Shown here in pieces: positions 47,812 to 60,545 of a stretch of 64,000 bases of DNA; positions within the stretch are counted from its first letter, which is position 1; every line of letters starts with the position of its first letter. A model generated the notes under the pieces. It was not told where the DNA came from and did not search any database. It saw nothing but the letters and a program-made list of their open reading frames with translations. Made by a program: the position numbers and the translations under genes. Source of the DNA: Sipunculus nudus (Eukaryota > Annelida > Sipuncula > Golfingiida > Sipunculidae); contig CM049316.1 of NCBI GenBank assembly GCA_026874595.1, forward strand, positions 69,489,676 to 69,553,675, written 5' to 3'.

Positions 47812-48035
47812 CATTATAATAATGGGCTGAACAAAAATATACCAGCTTTTATCGATATATCGTTCCTCTGCTAATTTGCCATCGGCCCCGATCAGCCCAC
47901 TCTATCCGTCACAAGTCAGTATTTCCAAAGAATTCTTCGTGTGAGAAAGGTTTGCATATACTTCTTTATTTTGTTTTACGAGATATGCTTTGCTATTCAG
48001 CAACGACTAATATTGTTGTTATTTTACCTCTACAG

Positions 48036-48855
48036 GCCGCGCCCGCTGGACCTGTCATGAAATTACGAGGGCAAATGGATGACCAATTTGATCAGTACTT
48101 CGCTCGTGCCGCCCTCGAGCACGTGGCACAGGAACAAAACAGAAGAGGGAGTTTACCCGTCCCACATATCCGTGAGAGTCCGAGTCCAGAGTCACACCAC
48201 CGCCGTGTGGCAAGTTGTCGAATCCCGCGCAAAAAAGGAGTGGCAAGTCTAAATTCGTCACCACAAAGATCGGAGACACCCTCCAGGAAGCCAAGTCCGA
48301 ACAAAGACAGACGAGGTTCGGCGGCTGAATTACGGCCCCCGCGACCTCCGGCCGAGTTAACACTCAAAGCACCACCTACGGAGTTTAAAACGAGTTCAGC
48401 ACCTCATTCTCGTTCCTCCTCGTGGCGAAAATCGCGCCGCCCGAGAGCCAAACGTGAAGCCATTAAAGAAGCACGTGCGCGCGCATGCAGCGTCCCCACT
48501 GAGGAGTTGCTATACCGGAAACTACAACAACTCCGTCTGTTACAAAGCGAGGACAGATACGTCGTCCGTAACTTCGAGACGTCGTCTAAAGGTATCGTCG
48601 CAAAGGGAGACCTAATTAAAACTAAAAGCTCAAATAGTCTGGCATCGGAGGCAAGTAGTATCGCGGGAGATGACCTTGAGGTCCCCTTGACCTTGGAAGC
48701 TCAGACACCCGGAAGTGGGGCAGGAAGCGTCGCTTCTTCCTCGGCACCTTCCGTCTTCAGAGTGCTCATTACTGGCGACCACGGGGTCGGTAAATCAGCC
48801 ATCGTCCAGCAGTTCATGACGTCAGAATATATGGGGGCTATCGATTCCAGTTTCG
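48036..48855 (+). CDS. RGK-family small GTPase, large exon with N-terminal extension and P-loop (partial)
   Basis: RGK proteins (Rad, Gem, Rem, Rem2, Drosophila Rgk) are Ras-like GTPases that bind voltage-gated calcium channel beta subunits and inhibit the channels. The acceptor ends TACAG at 48035 and the donor GTAAGA starts at 48856 (phase 1). In the joined protein the exon gives residues about 10-282. It has a basic Ser/Pro/Arg-rich extension with two RRGS sites (Ser48, Ser104, possible basophilic-kinase sites), an SRSSSWRK block, SVPTEELLYRKLQQL and a Ser-rich linker. Then comes the start of the G domain: VFRVLITGDHGVGKSAIVQQ, G1/P-loop GDHGVGKS (48774-48797, residues 256-263), and TSEYMGAIDSSFG. 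That last piece resembles the switch-I-less region of invertebrate Rgk. G2-G5 and the C-terminus lie on later exons not found in the window. Reading past the donor soon hits a stop, as expected for an intron. Met48057 is an alternative start. Confidence 0.88.
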
Positions 48856-51325
48856 GTAAGAGCAAATTCTTTCTCCAAGAACATACTCAGTTCCACTGCC
48901 TCTGACCACCTGTTTTATTTCGATGTTATTTTATTTATTATTATTTTTTTGTAAAATGCACTAAAGTTGAAATGATGTATTTTACGAATAATATTTGAAA
49001 GAAATATTGCAAAAAAAAGGTGGACATGAGTTTTGGAACTGAACATAACACACAGATTCCGGAATACGTTCGCTCCCTGCTCAGAGCCTTATAGGGCGCG
49101 TGTTTGAGTTTGAAGTAAAGGGGATTACAGAAGTAATACTTTTAGATCATAATTGTTACTGAACTTGTTATAATATTGAAACAGACTTTATAATATTCTA
49201 GCAGTGAAGTCATTTACGGCGTGTCCATTTGGTGTCTACATTGGGTTTGCTTCTCCTCAGTGCTGTGGAAAATATTAAAACATAATAACGGCTAAGTCGT
49301 ATTTACACTCCTCACGCTGCATCTATACCCTGAAGTCGTTCCAGATCTTATTCGTTTTAACCACAGAGCAAACAAATGTAATCAGACAGATTAAAGGGTA
49401 GCATGACATTGTGCATCCAGCTCCAAGTTTTAAATGCTTGACATCCCGCGTTCTTTTGATTGATTTTTGGCCCTGTGCCAAGACCCCGAAACACTTTCTA
49501 AATCAAAGCAGCGGTTAAAACGAAGGGGATCTGGTATATCTACAATAAATAACCGCTGCTTGAGAAATGTACGTAGCATTTAGTCAGGAAACCTCTCGTC
49601 AGACCAGAGACATTCAGTCTTCAATTGAAAAATCTGGATAATATGGAATTCGTGTTCTGTTTAACCTCCCTGTACTGAGCAGTTGAACCCCCCCCCCCCC
49701 CCCCCCCCACCCCCTACCCCGGCCCTGACCCTCCCTTTTTCTGTTAGCTAGGAAGAAAATAATACTGTAATAAAGCTGAAATATTGACTGTAATGGTGTA
49801 GGATAAATTACCTTTTTTATTTTGAGTCCTTTGTTCTGTGCATTAGCAAGTGAAAGGGCAGGCATACTTTAACTTTATTCATTTAACTTTATTCAATCTG
49901 TACTTAGTCAAGAGTCTCTGTTTCACACAATATAAGCGAATATAACGGACTGCATACGTCACAAACATTTCTGGACCAGCATAATACAAGCCATAAAGTA
50001 TATTTTCATTATTATTCGTCATTTTCATTCATATAGATGTATTGTTCAAAAAGCTGTAGTAAACATATCAGACAATACGTAGCACTGCTGCACATGGAAA
50101 CATGGCGACCGTTCAGTACACCTTGGTTTATATGTCAAATAAGGTCGAAATCAGTAGAAAGGTGCTCACACAAATATCTTATATGAACATTTTTCTACCC
50201 CATATTCTTTCAATGTGTGTTCTAACAGATGGAATATTTGTACCAAAATATGTATACAAGGTTTGTCCATTACCGATGAGACATTTCAGTTTATAAAAAA
50301 AAGGCAGTGACTGTTCAAGCAGTCAAATCCCATTAATAGTCGAACTGTACTAAACTATCATCCCTGGAAGCTTTCAAACCGCAGGGAAAATCCGAGACCG
50401 AATACAACGGCTGGTAAAAAGACATATGCATCATTCGACCAGGGATGTTGTCGCGTGTGTTCTTACGTTGCCATGGTAACTTGGCCAGTTCCCATCTTCA
50501 TGAAAAGGTCCTTTTGATGTTCTGGTAGATTTGACTTAACATATGAGTCACCTCGTTTTAACTTCTGCCACGCCTGATATATCGTATTCAGACAGGTGAA
50601 AGCAATCCGGTTTAATTTTTAAGTGCTCCCTATTGAACGGTTTTTTATATTTATTGGTAAGTATACCTTGACATTTCCCTAACATTATTCATTTAGAAAA
50701 CAGCATAGAATGTATTAGTAATTTCAAAACATTGAAAAAAATATCGAAGGAATTGATATTTTAAACACCACCTACTCTGTTATATATATATATATATATA
50801 TATACAGTTCCATTTCTATACTAAAACAACAACAGATTGAAGCATCAAAAGTTTCAGAGTATAAAAATAGACATAAAATATAATAAAACAGTGTATTTGG
50901 GTAAAAATAAGGGAAAAAACGGTATAATGAGATATGCTCACTGGATTTTATACTATATGATATCATGTATTTTCGAATTGTTGCGGCTTATTTCCTGTTT
51001 ACCTTTGTGTGAATGAAATATGTAAGGATCTGTTTTATATTGTTTTGATGCTATTTCCCCGCCAAGATGTTTCTGTAAAACAAATCAAATGCAATTAAAT
51101 AATTGTTCTTCATTGAATTCAGGTCACACGAATTCACAGTTCAAAACATTTACCCTTGTTAATATTTATTATATTTTTAGAAGACAGGATAATCATACGA
51201 ATTCGCATTTAAAGCTTGCCCCTAAATAACTTCAGTCGCACCCAGCAATGCTGGAACATATTAGAAGGTTAATGTGTTATCCATGGTTCAAAACCCATTT
51301 ATTCAAACCGTATATAGTTACGCCA
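48856..51325. other. Next RGK intron (start); noncoding
   Basis: Begins with donor GTAAGA. Contains a 21-C run at 49688-49708 and a perfect X-box palindrome at 50467-50480. No RGK G2-G5 exon was recognised. Confidence 0.5.
50467..50480. promoter_or_regulatory. Perfect RFX X-box palindrome
   Basis: GTTGCCATGGTAAC, a perfect 14-bp palindrome matching the X-box consensus. Confidence 0.5.
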
Positions 51326-51510
51326 GGGGTTAGGACTAGCGTGGTGGTTAAGGCGTTGGAACACAGAGCTGAGGGTTCCCGGTTCGATCCCCGCCGGTGC
51401 CCCTATGGTATAATGGTAAAATCTCTTTATAGAACCTCAGAGATATTCTCTGTCTTAACGACTTCTGGATTATTCCTAACCCCGTGCATATAAACCTTAA
51501 ATCCAAAAGG
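51326..51510 (+). mobile_element. tRNA-derived SINE, family 2
   Basis: The tRNA-like head has box A TAGCGTGGTGGTTAAGG (51336-51352) and box B GGTTCGATCCC (51381-51391). The tail (GTCTTAACGAC, CATATAAACCT, AAGGCTTA) also occurs at 31.6-31.8 kb. The tail argues against a free tRNA gene. Confidence 0.65.
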
Positions 51511-53351
51511 CTTAGTGATAACATATCATTCTTATCATATAGTAATCTTTGTACTTATTCAATAGACAGTGCAACCAACAGGCCATGGACCTATCCTTAA
51601 AATATAGTATCATCAAGAAACAGCAGTATTATTTTTATTTTGACATACTTGTATTAAAAGTGCCGATCCACCTACCTTTTGAAAAATAATATATGTGATT
51701 TCTGGCTTCCTCTGTGTATATTAATAGTCCAATTGGTAATTCTGGTTACGCAAAGTTCTTATAGCGCCTCAGTAAAGGATGTATAAACTTGTTTATCAAC
51801 AACGTCTTTGTAAACGCTTTGTTGACAAATGGGAAAAACATGTCACCTGTTTTTCCTGAAGATGGTAGGTTGCATATATGCGGAGGTAGATAGGTCACTT
51901 GTTGCAAGACGCAATTTTTGCAAAGCTCTGGCTTATTTGAATTGCTGCCAGATGTCCATGTTGAATTGTTTCTATTATTTTGGCTGGCCTCCATAAATTA
52001 TAAACATGTTGATATAAACAAAACAAGCAGCCTGTGTGCGGTGATATCCATGTTTTCCGGCATACTTTTATAAAAGCTACAAAGGAGTATGTTTAGTTTA
52101 CAGTGGTCAGATAGGTGATTAGGCCCTTTTAAGAATAGGTCTCACCGCTTGTTAGTGGCTTTGTGGAGGGTGAAAGTGAACATACGATACGAATGATATA
52201 TTTATGCCTTCTGAAAATGAGGTTAGCACTGGACTAGGTTTAATTCAGATGTCATAACCTGTCGTAACGACATTGGAGAGAATCGCTAAGCGTATTTCGC
52301 TATTTCAGCCATTTTGACGTTAAGATAACAGCGGGGCTCGAACCGAGGCCGATAGGGTTCGAACGTCCTTCCCCAGAGACTTCAAACAACGAGCAAATAG
52401 CCTAATTCAAGCCCTTATTTTGTATGGTTTTGCTTATAAATTATACTAAAAATTATTTAATTCAATTCCTTTCCTTTTTATGTATTTCATTACTGCTGCC
52501 AAATAATATCGAAATCTTCCAAACTGTTTGCAGATAATATAAGGGAATCAGTTTCATGATTCTTGGTGGTTCGTTGCAAAGGCCCAAATTATTGATCACC
52601 CTGATGAGACGGGACCCAATGGGTCGCTTTTTATTAGTCTCACGGGACTATAAATCGTTCCAAGGTGAACGCCCCCAGAAGGTTCACGCAGTTAAATCTT
52701 TTCCCGAACCTTTTATGCGCTCTTTGACTTGACTTATCGTTTAAGGATTCCTCCCGGCCCTCTGTTCCGGGGGAATCAGGGTTATCAGACTGTGAATGGA
52801 GTTAAGAAGTAGAAATTTAACGTTCCTGATCGCTGCGACAGAATCTGCACCCATCCACATTCAAAGGTCACCACAAGAGAGCGCATGCCTCCGCCGGCGC
52901 CCGAAAGTTAAAAACTTCAGGTTTTTTACCTCCTGACCTCCTCGTCTTTTAGTTCAGAATTCCATCGCCGCATAATAGTTACATTGGCGGGTTCAACGCT
53001 GGCACATTTGTACACAAACAGACTTAATTTAAGTCTAAGCCGCCAATTTGTTTTATAAAATGGCAATATATTCACCAATACTATATTTAGCTCATCTGTA
53101 CACTAATTAAAACAGACAAAAGGAATTATATATTTGAAATGTTCAATGACGGAGGTTACTGGGACCGTTGAAATTATTCATGTCTTGTCATAACACTTAA
53201 CATCATCAGGCGAAAATTCGCTCTAATAAAAAATATATGAAAAGTAATAATTACCATTCGTTTTAGATGCCCTTCAAACAGGATACTTAGTGTTACTAAC
53301 ACCGAAGACGCTTAATCCACAATGATTTCGTACTATGAACTGGAGGCCCTG
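51511..53351. other. Noncoding stretch
   Basis: Contains one lone piggyBac-like MITE end (about 52115-52132) and a box B-like pair on the minus strand at 52330-52372 (GGTTCGAGCCCC), possibly a SINE scrap. A GC-richer patch at 52.58-52.92 kb has no ORF. Confidence 0.4.
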
Positions 53352-53535
53352 TTAAAGTGGAACCTCTCCTTATGGGCACATCTGTACTAGGGGCACCTCC
53401 TATTTACGGACACTTACGGACAGTCCCTTGAAAGTAGGTACCGAAATCTATATTTTCCCTACTAAGGACACCTCTCTATTGCAGCAAAATGTCCGGTCTC
53501 GTCAGTGTCCGTAATTTGGAGGTTCTCCTGTATAT
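53352..53535. mobile_element. Likely MITE with GGAACCTC/GAGGTTCTCC ends
   Basis: AGTGGAACCTCTCC at the left and GGAGGTTCTCC at the right are inverse. Internal TTACGGACA motifs recur in both orientations. No ORF. Confidence 0.55.
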
Positions 53536-56500
53536 ACTTTTTGTTTCGCTTCACTTGACATAGAAGTGTACTTATGACTTTCAACATTCATCTCTAACGC
53601 TGATTTAGTGTCTTAAGAATCGCGACATATTGCTTTGTTTAACCTCTTTTTTTTTATTTATTTTTTTTGGTTGGGGGAGGGGGTAACCGCCTCCATGCTT
53701 TCAATGCTTGCTTAACTTGTTTGCATTACTTTGCACATCTGCACATATGTTTACGCACGATAACCCTGGCGTCAACCAGGCCCGTTGTACCACTCCTGCG
53801 GGTCCTAGGTGTGCTTTTATTCCCTCTGCTGTGTTATAACACCGAGGGAACCCGAAAGGCGCACTCGTTTTGTGAGTGAAACACAACTGTTGGCCAAAAT
53901 TTTTATTTATACATCTTCACAAACTACAGACAGTTGATATATTTATTTACTGGGTAAATGTAGTATACCAGTTCCATAGAAGAAACGAATATCTGAATTT
54001 TTCATAAATGATGCGAAGTGTATACAGCTTATTCTATTTCCTGATGTCGAACATGTATTAGTTGGAGTGAGTATCCAGTATTGCGCCCAACCCAAAATCT
54101 GCGTGATATAGAAACACATGTCAACTAACACATACAATCACACACGCACACCAACAATGGCACACCCTCTCAGGTATAGAAACACGCCTTCAGCCAGCCG
54201 ACACATTCCGAAGTTCTGATAAACCTAAAGTAAGGTGGGGGTATGATGTTACAGTCGACAATGCAATGACGCCATGATGATTCAGACAGCGAGATTATGT
54301 GACGTCAGCGACAGGTGCTCGACTATCAATAGGGGCCCGGGATGCTCAGTTCAGGAAACGGGGGATGGCTATACAACACCTGCATCAGCTGTGAATGCTG
54401 TGACTAATTGTGCAGGAACTTCTTTCCTGGTATCCATCTATCTGTCCTCCTATCCCTGTCTCTAGTATTTTATTGCACGAACTATTTTCATAAAATCGCA
54501 ACCAGAGGCAATTCAGTTTTATTTGTCGATGAACTTGGCCTTACGTGCTCAAACAATATGTAAAGAGGATGTTTATTAATTTTAGCGGGCGGAATTTCAG
54601 AGAACGAGTACTCCCTTCCCTTCTTCATACGTGTATAAACCCCTCCCCCTCCTCTCTCTCTCCCCCCAGAAATAAGCATCATTGGTCAGTAACAGATAGT
54701 GGGCCAGATCATATATCAAAACGTATGCTATTTCGGAATCTATAAAATCTATTATTTAAGTTGTTTTTACTGTATCACTATATTAAAACCATAGAAGTTT
54801 TTTAGGCTCCCAATTGTTTCCATACATTTTATATATATTTTTAATCGTACTGGATGTGATCCAGAAGAAAACAAGGAGAGTAATAAAATATTGAAATAAA
54901 GTAATTAAAAATCAAAAATTAAATAATTATAAATGTTCCTGAACACACCCAAAAAACAAGAAACTCTTTATATTAAGCGACCGAAGCATTAATGTATGAA
55001 TATTCACTGTAACTGACACCCCATGCGTGTGGGTTTCTGACTTATGTGTCGCGAGTAAAAGAAGCTACTTATTCTAGATTTTTATTACACATAGATCTAA
55101 CGGCAGGAAATAAAAATCAAAATGACATTTCAGCGGCTAAGCTTATCATATATATAAACCGGGGAAATATAAAACTCAGAAATAAAAGTCACTCGCCTAG
55201 GGATGGTAACATTTCCTGTTCGCAGGGACCCAGTACTCTAACTCTTGCTTCCCCAAAGACCATAACTCAGCGTATTGACCGTGCGGGGTTTCCTACTGCA
55301 GGGGAAAAGCTCGCCTATTTTTGCCCATGTTTACGATGTCCAAAATGCCACAGGATAATCTAATGGCAGCCATGAATATGGTTTTAAGGTTTTATTTCTC
55401 AGCGCTGGTGATGAATATGGTTTTATGGTTTTATTTCTCAGCGCCGGTGATTTCTGATTGATACCTGTAATTGACCTTGTCAGCGTTCGTGGGTTTCTGT
55501 AATTAATTTACGGGCTCAAGATGCCGGATTTATATCCCATTAGCATGCCGTTATTGTTTAATCAACTCAGTTAATGCATGAGCCCACCTTTAATCAAGTT
55601 GCCGGACCGTGGACCATAATTCGAACTGCTTCATTGAAAACTCTAAAGCAAGGATCTTTCTTCAGAAACCTAAAAATATAATGTTGCACCCGATTTTATA
55701 CCGAACTTTGTGGGAAGCAATCCAAAGTTCATTTCGATAATTTTATTAAAATATTATGAGTTTTATATCAATATAATTAACTAATTACTGATTGACCAGT
55801 TTGTCTCCAAAAAAAATAAGAAAAAGAGTTCCTAGAGTTATGGCATATAATTCAATATTTACTAAAACCAATATGTAGTGTTTGCGTCAAAGCGGAAATT
55901 AAATATCCCCTGCGGCCACCATGATGTAATAAAAATCAAAATTGTTCTGCGACTTCTTAGATTCTGCAGTGCATCATTGGTTACGTCTGTGGTAGCTTAT
56001 TTCTTACATTGGCAGATGTGAAATGTTCTCGATAATAATACAAGTAGTTGACGTTTTATTATTAAGTGCGTGGCTCAAAGTTTTTCAACTGTGGAGAATT
56101 TACCAATGCCCGCTACGTCTTTATTACGCGTGGAGCTGCTGTTATTTCAATAAATGCTAATTTACGAAACTGCGGCACTTTATTTTCAATTCCACATCAA
56201 CTGTTGTTGTCGCAAGTAATAATCCTGAACCTTACTGATTGTATTGTCACGAGGTGTTTTATATCTGAACTGAGAATTTATTAGTCAGGAATTATTTCTA
56301 TGAACACCTGCTTATTAATATACACTATGTAATGTGTAGGCCCTGTGAGCTGGCGAAATAATTTACGTTTTAAGTTGTCTTTGAAACTTTACTCCGCTTG
56401 ACAGACCTAAAATATATTCAGAAAAACGCGACGGTCACTTTATTAACACAGCAATTTTTAGTATTCACTGACTATTACTCAGCGATTTTTCCTAACGAAA

Positions 56501-56676
56501 TATAACAACCAGTCCTTTTGCAAGACAACCTTGCTATCTGGAACTCAGCCACTAATAGTCACTCTTTATGGTCTCAAAAAGTCCCATTAATTTCTTAAAA
56601 TTGTATATATCTACATAGATTATATATTTTATTTCACCGCCTCCACAATTCTGCTGTTAGGTCAAAAAATAAATAA
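53536..56676. other. Noncoding stretch
   Basis: No gene was recognised. A CRE palindrome is at 54300-54307. Two adjacent near-identical short blocks (TGAATATGGTTTTAxGGTTTT then ATTTCTCAGCGC) lie at about 55371-55446. The 105-codon ORF at 55046-55363 has several Cys but no known domain. Confidence 0.4.
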
Positions 56677-56977
56677 AAGGTATGATTCTCAGGCACAGCC
56701 CGCGTCAATTTTAAACCCCCGCATCAAACATTTTTATCTTGATTTTCAATTGAAACTTACCAATTTTGAGCTCCAGCCGCTCGGACATTACTTTTAAGAA
56801 GAAAAAATCATACAAATTTCCTTTGTTATGTAGAGCTTTTACTTTTTTTGCAAAATAAATCTTTTATTATCATGCTTTTCCCTTATCATTTGACACTTTT
56901 GTCGAAACATACGAAAAATAAAAAAAACCGCCCGCCCGCATTGATTTCTGAAATAAAGAGCCTGAGAATCAAACCTT
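56677..56977. mobile_element. MITE, copy 2 (inverted relative to copy 1)
   Basis: The ends are AAGGTATGATTCTCAGG and CCTGAGAATCAAACCTT, 301 bp. The GCGGGCGGGCG-type subterminal block is at the right here and at the left in copy 1 (3839-4112), so the two are in opposite orientation. Confidence 0.75.
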
Positions 56978-57812
56978 ATTTTTTTTTGGCTTTAGATGTC
57001 TTTTTGTAAACTGTTAGCGCTTTCTTGGTGGTATAAATAACAATCGTTTTGTAACTTCCTGTTAAATGACCGCCTCTACTTGACGCCTTTTCTCCTATGA
57101 TCAATTAGAAACGCTTCTGCGTCAAAGGGTACATTTTTATTTACACAAAAACAGGATCTATATTCTCCCGCCTTAGTAATGAACATTGACTTCTCGCAGG
57201 GAGGTTTTTTACATTCACTGCGGGATTGATGTCTTCTGCTCGCTGATACAATGCTTGTAACAAAGAGAGACTGACAAAAGAGGGTTTCAGTTTACACTTG
57301 GTATTATTACGCTGAAGTATCATTGGTTTTACTATTTTTACAAGCGTATCAAGGAAGATAGTTTCTATGGTTATTTCATTTCAGATCAAAACAACACAAG
57401 GAATACCGCTAGAAACAATTTAGAATTATTTATTTTTATTTCAAAGAATAAAAAATTCAAAGAATATTTATTTATTTCCTTATTTAAAACTTCTTCTTTC
57501 TTTAAACCCCTGCTTCCAGTAAAAACATATTTAAAAAACTTATTAAGAACATTCACAATAGCCGACGTCCTAACCTTTAGCCATGTTCACTTTTCACATG
57601 CGCGCCATGACTGATTATGGTTTTTAAAATAAGATAAGTCATTCTTCTTTTCCTCAAGTAGAGACATTTTTCAAAACTTTCAAAGAGATTTATCCATAAG
57701 TATATCGTAAAAAAACACAGATAATTTTTATGTGTCTTGATAAATGTAAACACTTCTTTGACCAAGCAGCTGTACTCAAAAGCTCAAACACTATGATATA
57801 TCTTATACACAG

Positions 57813-57813
<1 letters not shown>
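56978..57813. other. Noncoding stretch
   Basis: Nothing recognised. Confidence 0.4.

Positions 57814-57879
<66 letters not shown>
57814..57879. repeat. (CT)n microsatellite
   Basis: CT repeat with a single G interruption at about 57846. Confidence 0.92.
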
Positions 57880-57881
<2 letters not shown>

Positions 57882-60266
57882 AATAATAACGACTTCATTC
57901 TGGGCTGCCAATTGAAATATCCTTTAAAATGCAACTTAAATGCCACACCTAACTGAGTGAAGTATTGCAGGATATTCCCTTAAGGAAAGACCAAGGGCAT
58001 TCCGTATTTTCAAATCATCCCGAAATGCCGATTATATTTACATAATGAATCATACATTTTTCATAACACAAAATTTCACAAAATTTTCGATTAGAGATCA
58101 TTTTTAGCCTAGAATACATTTCAGAAATCACTCAATGTACAAAAAATGCCTCTGAACCGTCCTTGACATTATAAACCCTGTCTAAGGAAACTATGCACTG
58201 GGCTCTGGTAACACATTCGGCACATAAAAGACGAGCTAGCCTTCAACAGTACGCCACAGTGAATGCTTACAGGAGTTACATATCCGTCAGTAAAGATACT
58301 TGACATAATTAGGAGATGAATATTGCCTTCCCATAATGCGTCGTGGTCTGGTTTACTCCCATACTTCCCGTTTATCACTACCTCTGGATTTCAGCCGTCA
58401 ATCTCCCCAATCAGTTTGTGTAGTTCTCCCTTGAGTGCAGTTTCTGGGAGTCACTGTCCGCGTTTTTTGTCTCATTTTTAGGATTTTGTCCTCATACCCG
58501 ACCTGAACCTCTCTATAGAGTGTATTATACACAGTGGTTAGGAGCATTTGATTACACCGACATTCGGGGCTTCAGATCTCTTCTTTTCGGACTATTGTTA
58601 GGCTATAAACGTTTGGTTTTCCAAGCACGTTTTCCTATAAATCAGTGCTTGGTGCAGCTTTTTTATAACAGATTTTTGATAAAAAAAAATCACATATGAC
58701 CTAGATATAACATGATATAACAGTATTATTTTCCTAAATAGGTAAAAGCACAAACAAAATAATTCAATTTTATCCAAATTTAAATGCTTGATTTTCTTGT
58801 AAAAATACTTATTCGCTTTCCTCGAATGTAATATCCCTTTTTAAGTCTTTCAAAAAAGATCCGGAATTACAACGATATCCGAACGCACGTGGAGCGTCAC
58901 CAGGGCTGGTCAACATCGTTTTCGGTACAAATGTACTTGGTCATCTTTTTGCTCACAAAATTTCTTAAATTCTCCTGTCTATTCTACGTTTAATAGATTT
59001 CATTCGCATCATAAGATGTCATGTTTAACCAACACGTTATTCATCCTAAATCAAAGAATACATTTAATAAATTAACTGATTTATGAAATTACTATATTTG
59101 TCTTTCACTTCACTGCACAGTGATAATCATGTATTCCACTAATACGACAGGGGATCACGGTGGAAAAAAATGTCTTAACAATTTTAATGGTTTGAAGGAA
59201 TATCAGGGTCTCGCTTTGACAAGCTGCATTATATAATAAATAATGTTATACCATGATGTATGCTGTATTATCATCATTCTTGCGGGAAATCTGAGATAGA
59301 TTAATATTAATAAATATAAAGTAAATTAGCACATTTATTACTCCATGGACCGAAGTTTTCTTCAAATTTGATGGACTTATTCAGAAAGTCCTTGGACCTT
59401 ATTCGCTTATTCTTTATAACGATCGAGTAAATATTTGAGGTGCGCTTCCTAATACATGGAGTTACAGGTTTATATTCATATTAACCCGGCTGCACGCAAA
59501 GATGCTTCCTGCCATAATATAATTATCTCGTGAAGGTAGATTTTCTATTCCTCCTTGCTACTGGTTGTCATAGAAACCGCGTGCTTATTGATTACTTAAT
59601 AAGTGTCTTTGGTGTTCTGCCTTGAGGAAGAATATCTCTCTCTCTCACACACACACATGTAAGTTGATTTTTATAAAAGCTCTTAAAATGTATCTGCTTC
59701 TCTTTCACTCTTTCTCACTCTCTCACATACACACACACGTGCACACACGTCATCTTGATAATGAAAATATTATTACACGTCTCTATTCTTGCAGGGCTGT
59801 AGTGTAAATCTAGAATATTTGTTTTTATCATATTCTTCATTCAGTTTCTGTCTCTAAGTCTGATTCTAGTGAAAAAGGATAACCAAGAGTTTCAAGTAAT
59901 ACTGTCCTAAATCTGTTCCTTTCCAAACAAATATTTGAGAATGACATCATCCCAACGACAATGATGAACCTCCGATGAATGAGAATTTGATGCCGGCGGG
60001 AGACCAGTTTGATAATGTTTGATTATAAGACCGTGAATTAACATGTGGTATTCAACTGATGTGTTTTCCGACTGATTAAACCACATGCATGCCAATCACC
60101 GAGTGTGTTTCATTAAACACAAAGACGCTATGTTGTTCTCTGGCCTCGTCACGTCACCAGGCGCCGCCCTTTTTGTTTTTCCCTCTTTTACACAATGACA
60201 TCACAAGTCTAATTAAAGGGAAGAAACTTAATTAAGCACGTTTTGTTTTTGTCAATCGATTCAAGG

Positions 60267-60268
<2 letters not shown>
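57880..60268. other. Noncoding stretch
   Basis: Nothing firm. An X-box-like GTTGTCATAGAAAC is at 59564-59577, and short CT and CA microsatellites lie at 59635-59741. Confidence 0.4.
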
Positions 60269-60315
<47 letters not shown>

Positions 60316-60545
60316 GAGCGTGTGGATATGTGTGTGTTTCCGACTTCCCGTCCGTCTTCTTTTCAGTAGGTCTCCTTGATATATATATATATATATAAAT
60401 TAATTATATGTCCTCTCTCTCTTTTCTCTTTCTCTCTCTCTCTCTTACTCTCTCTCTCTCTCTGAGGGTGTGTGTGTTCCCGTATGGCTGTCCGTCTTGT
60501 TCTCGGTATGGTTCCTTGAACGATATATCTTGAAAGATATAACCT
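60269..60545. repeat. Imperfect tandem duplication led by (CT)n
   Basis: (CT)n at 60269-60312 and 60412-60463 are each followed by a TGTGTGTGTT block, GTCCGTCTT, a T/C-rich step and CCTTGA then AT-rich sequence. The two halves are diverged. Confidence 0.6.

Larger units (their letters stand above)
34717..48035 (+). other. Proposed 13.3-kb first intron of the RGK gene
   Basis: It runs from GTAAGT (34717) to TTTTACCTCTACAG (ending 48035). No other coding exon was found. It is filled by repeats listed separately plus plain AT-rich sequence (34.9-37.7, 39.4-40.9, 45.7-46.5 kb). Intronic motifs include the forkhead-like palindrome at 42499 and an X-box at 43056. Confidence 0.45.

Noticed and set aside
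48055-48367. Minus-strand ORFs of 91 and 102 codons
   Set aside because: Antisense shadows of the RGK exon.
51326-51403. Free tRNA gene
   Set aside because: The tail shared with 31.6-31.8 kb indicates a SINE; arms do not fold as a full cloverleaf by eye.
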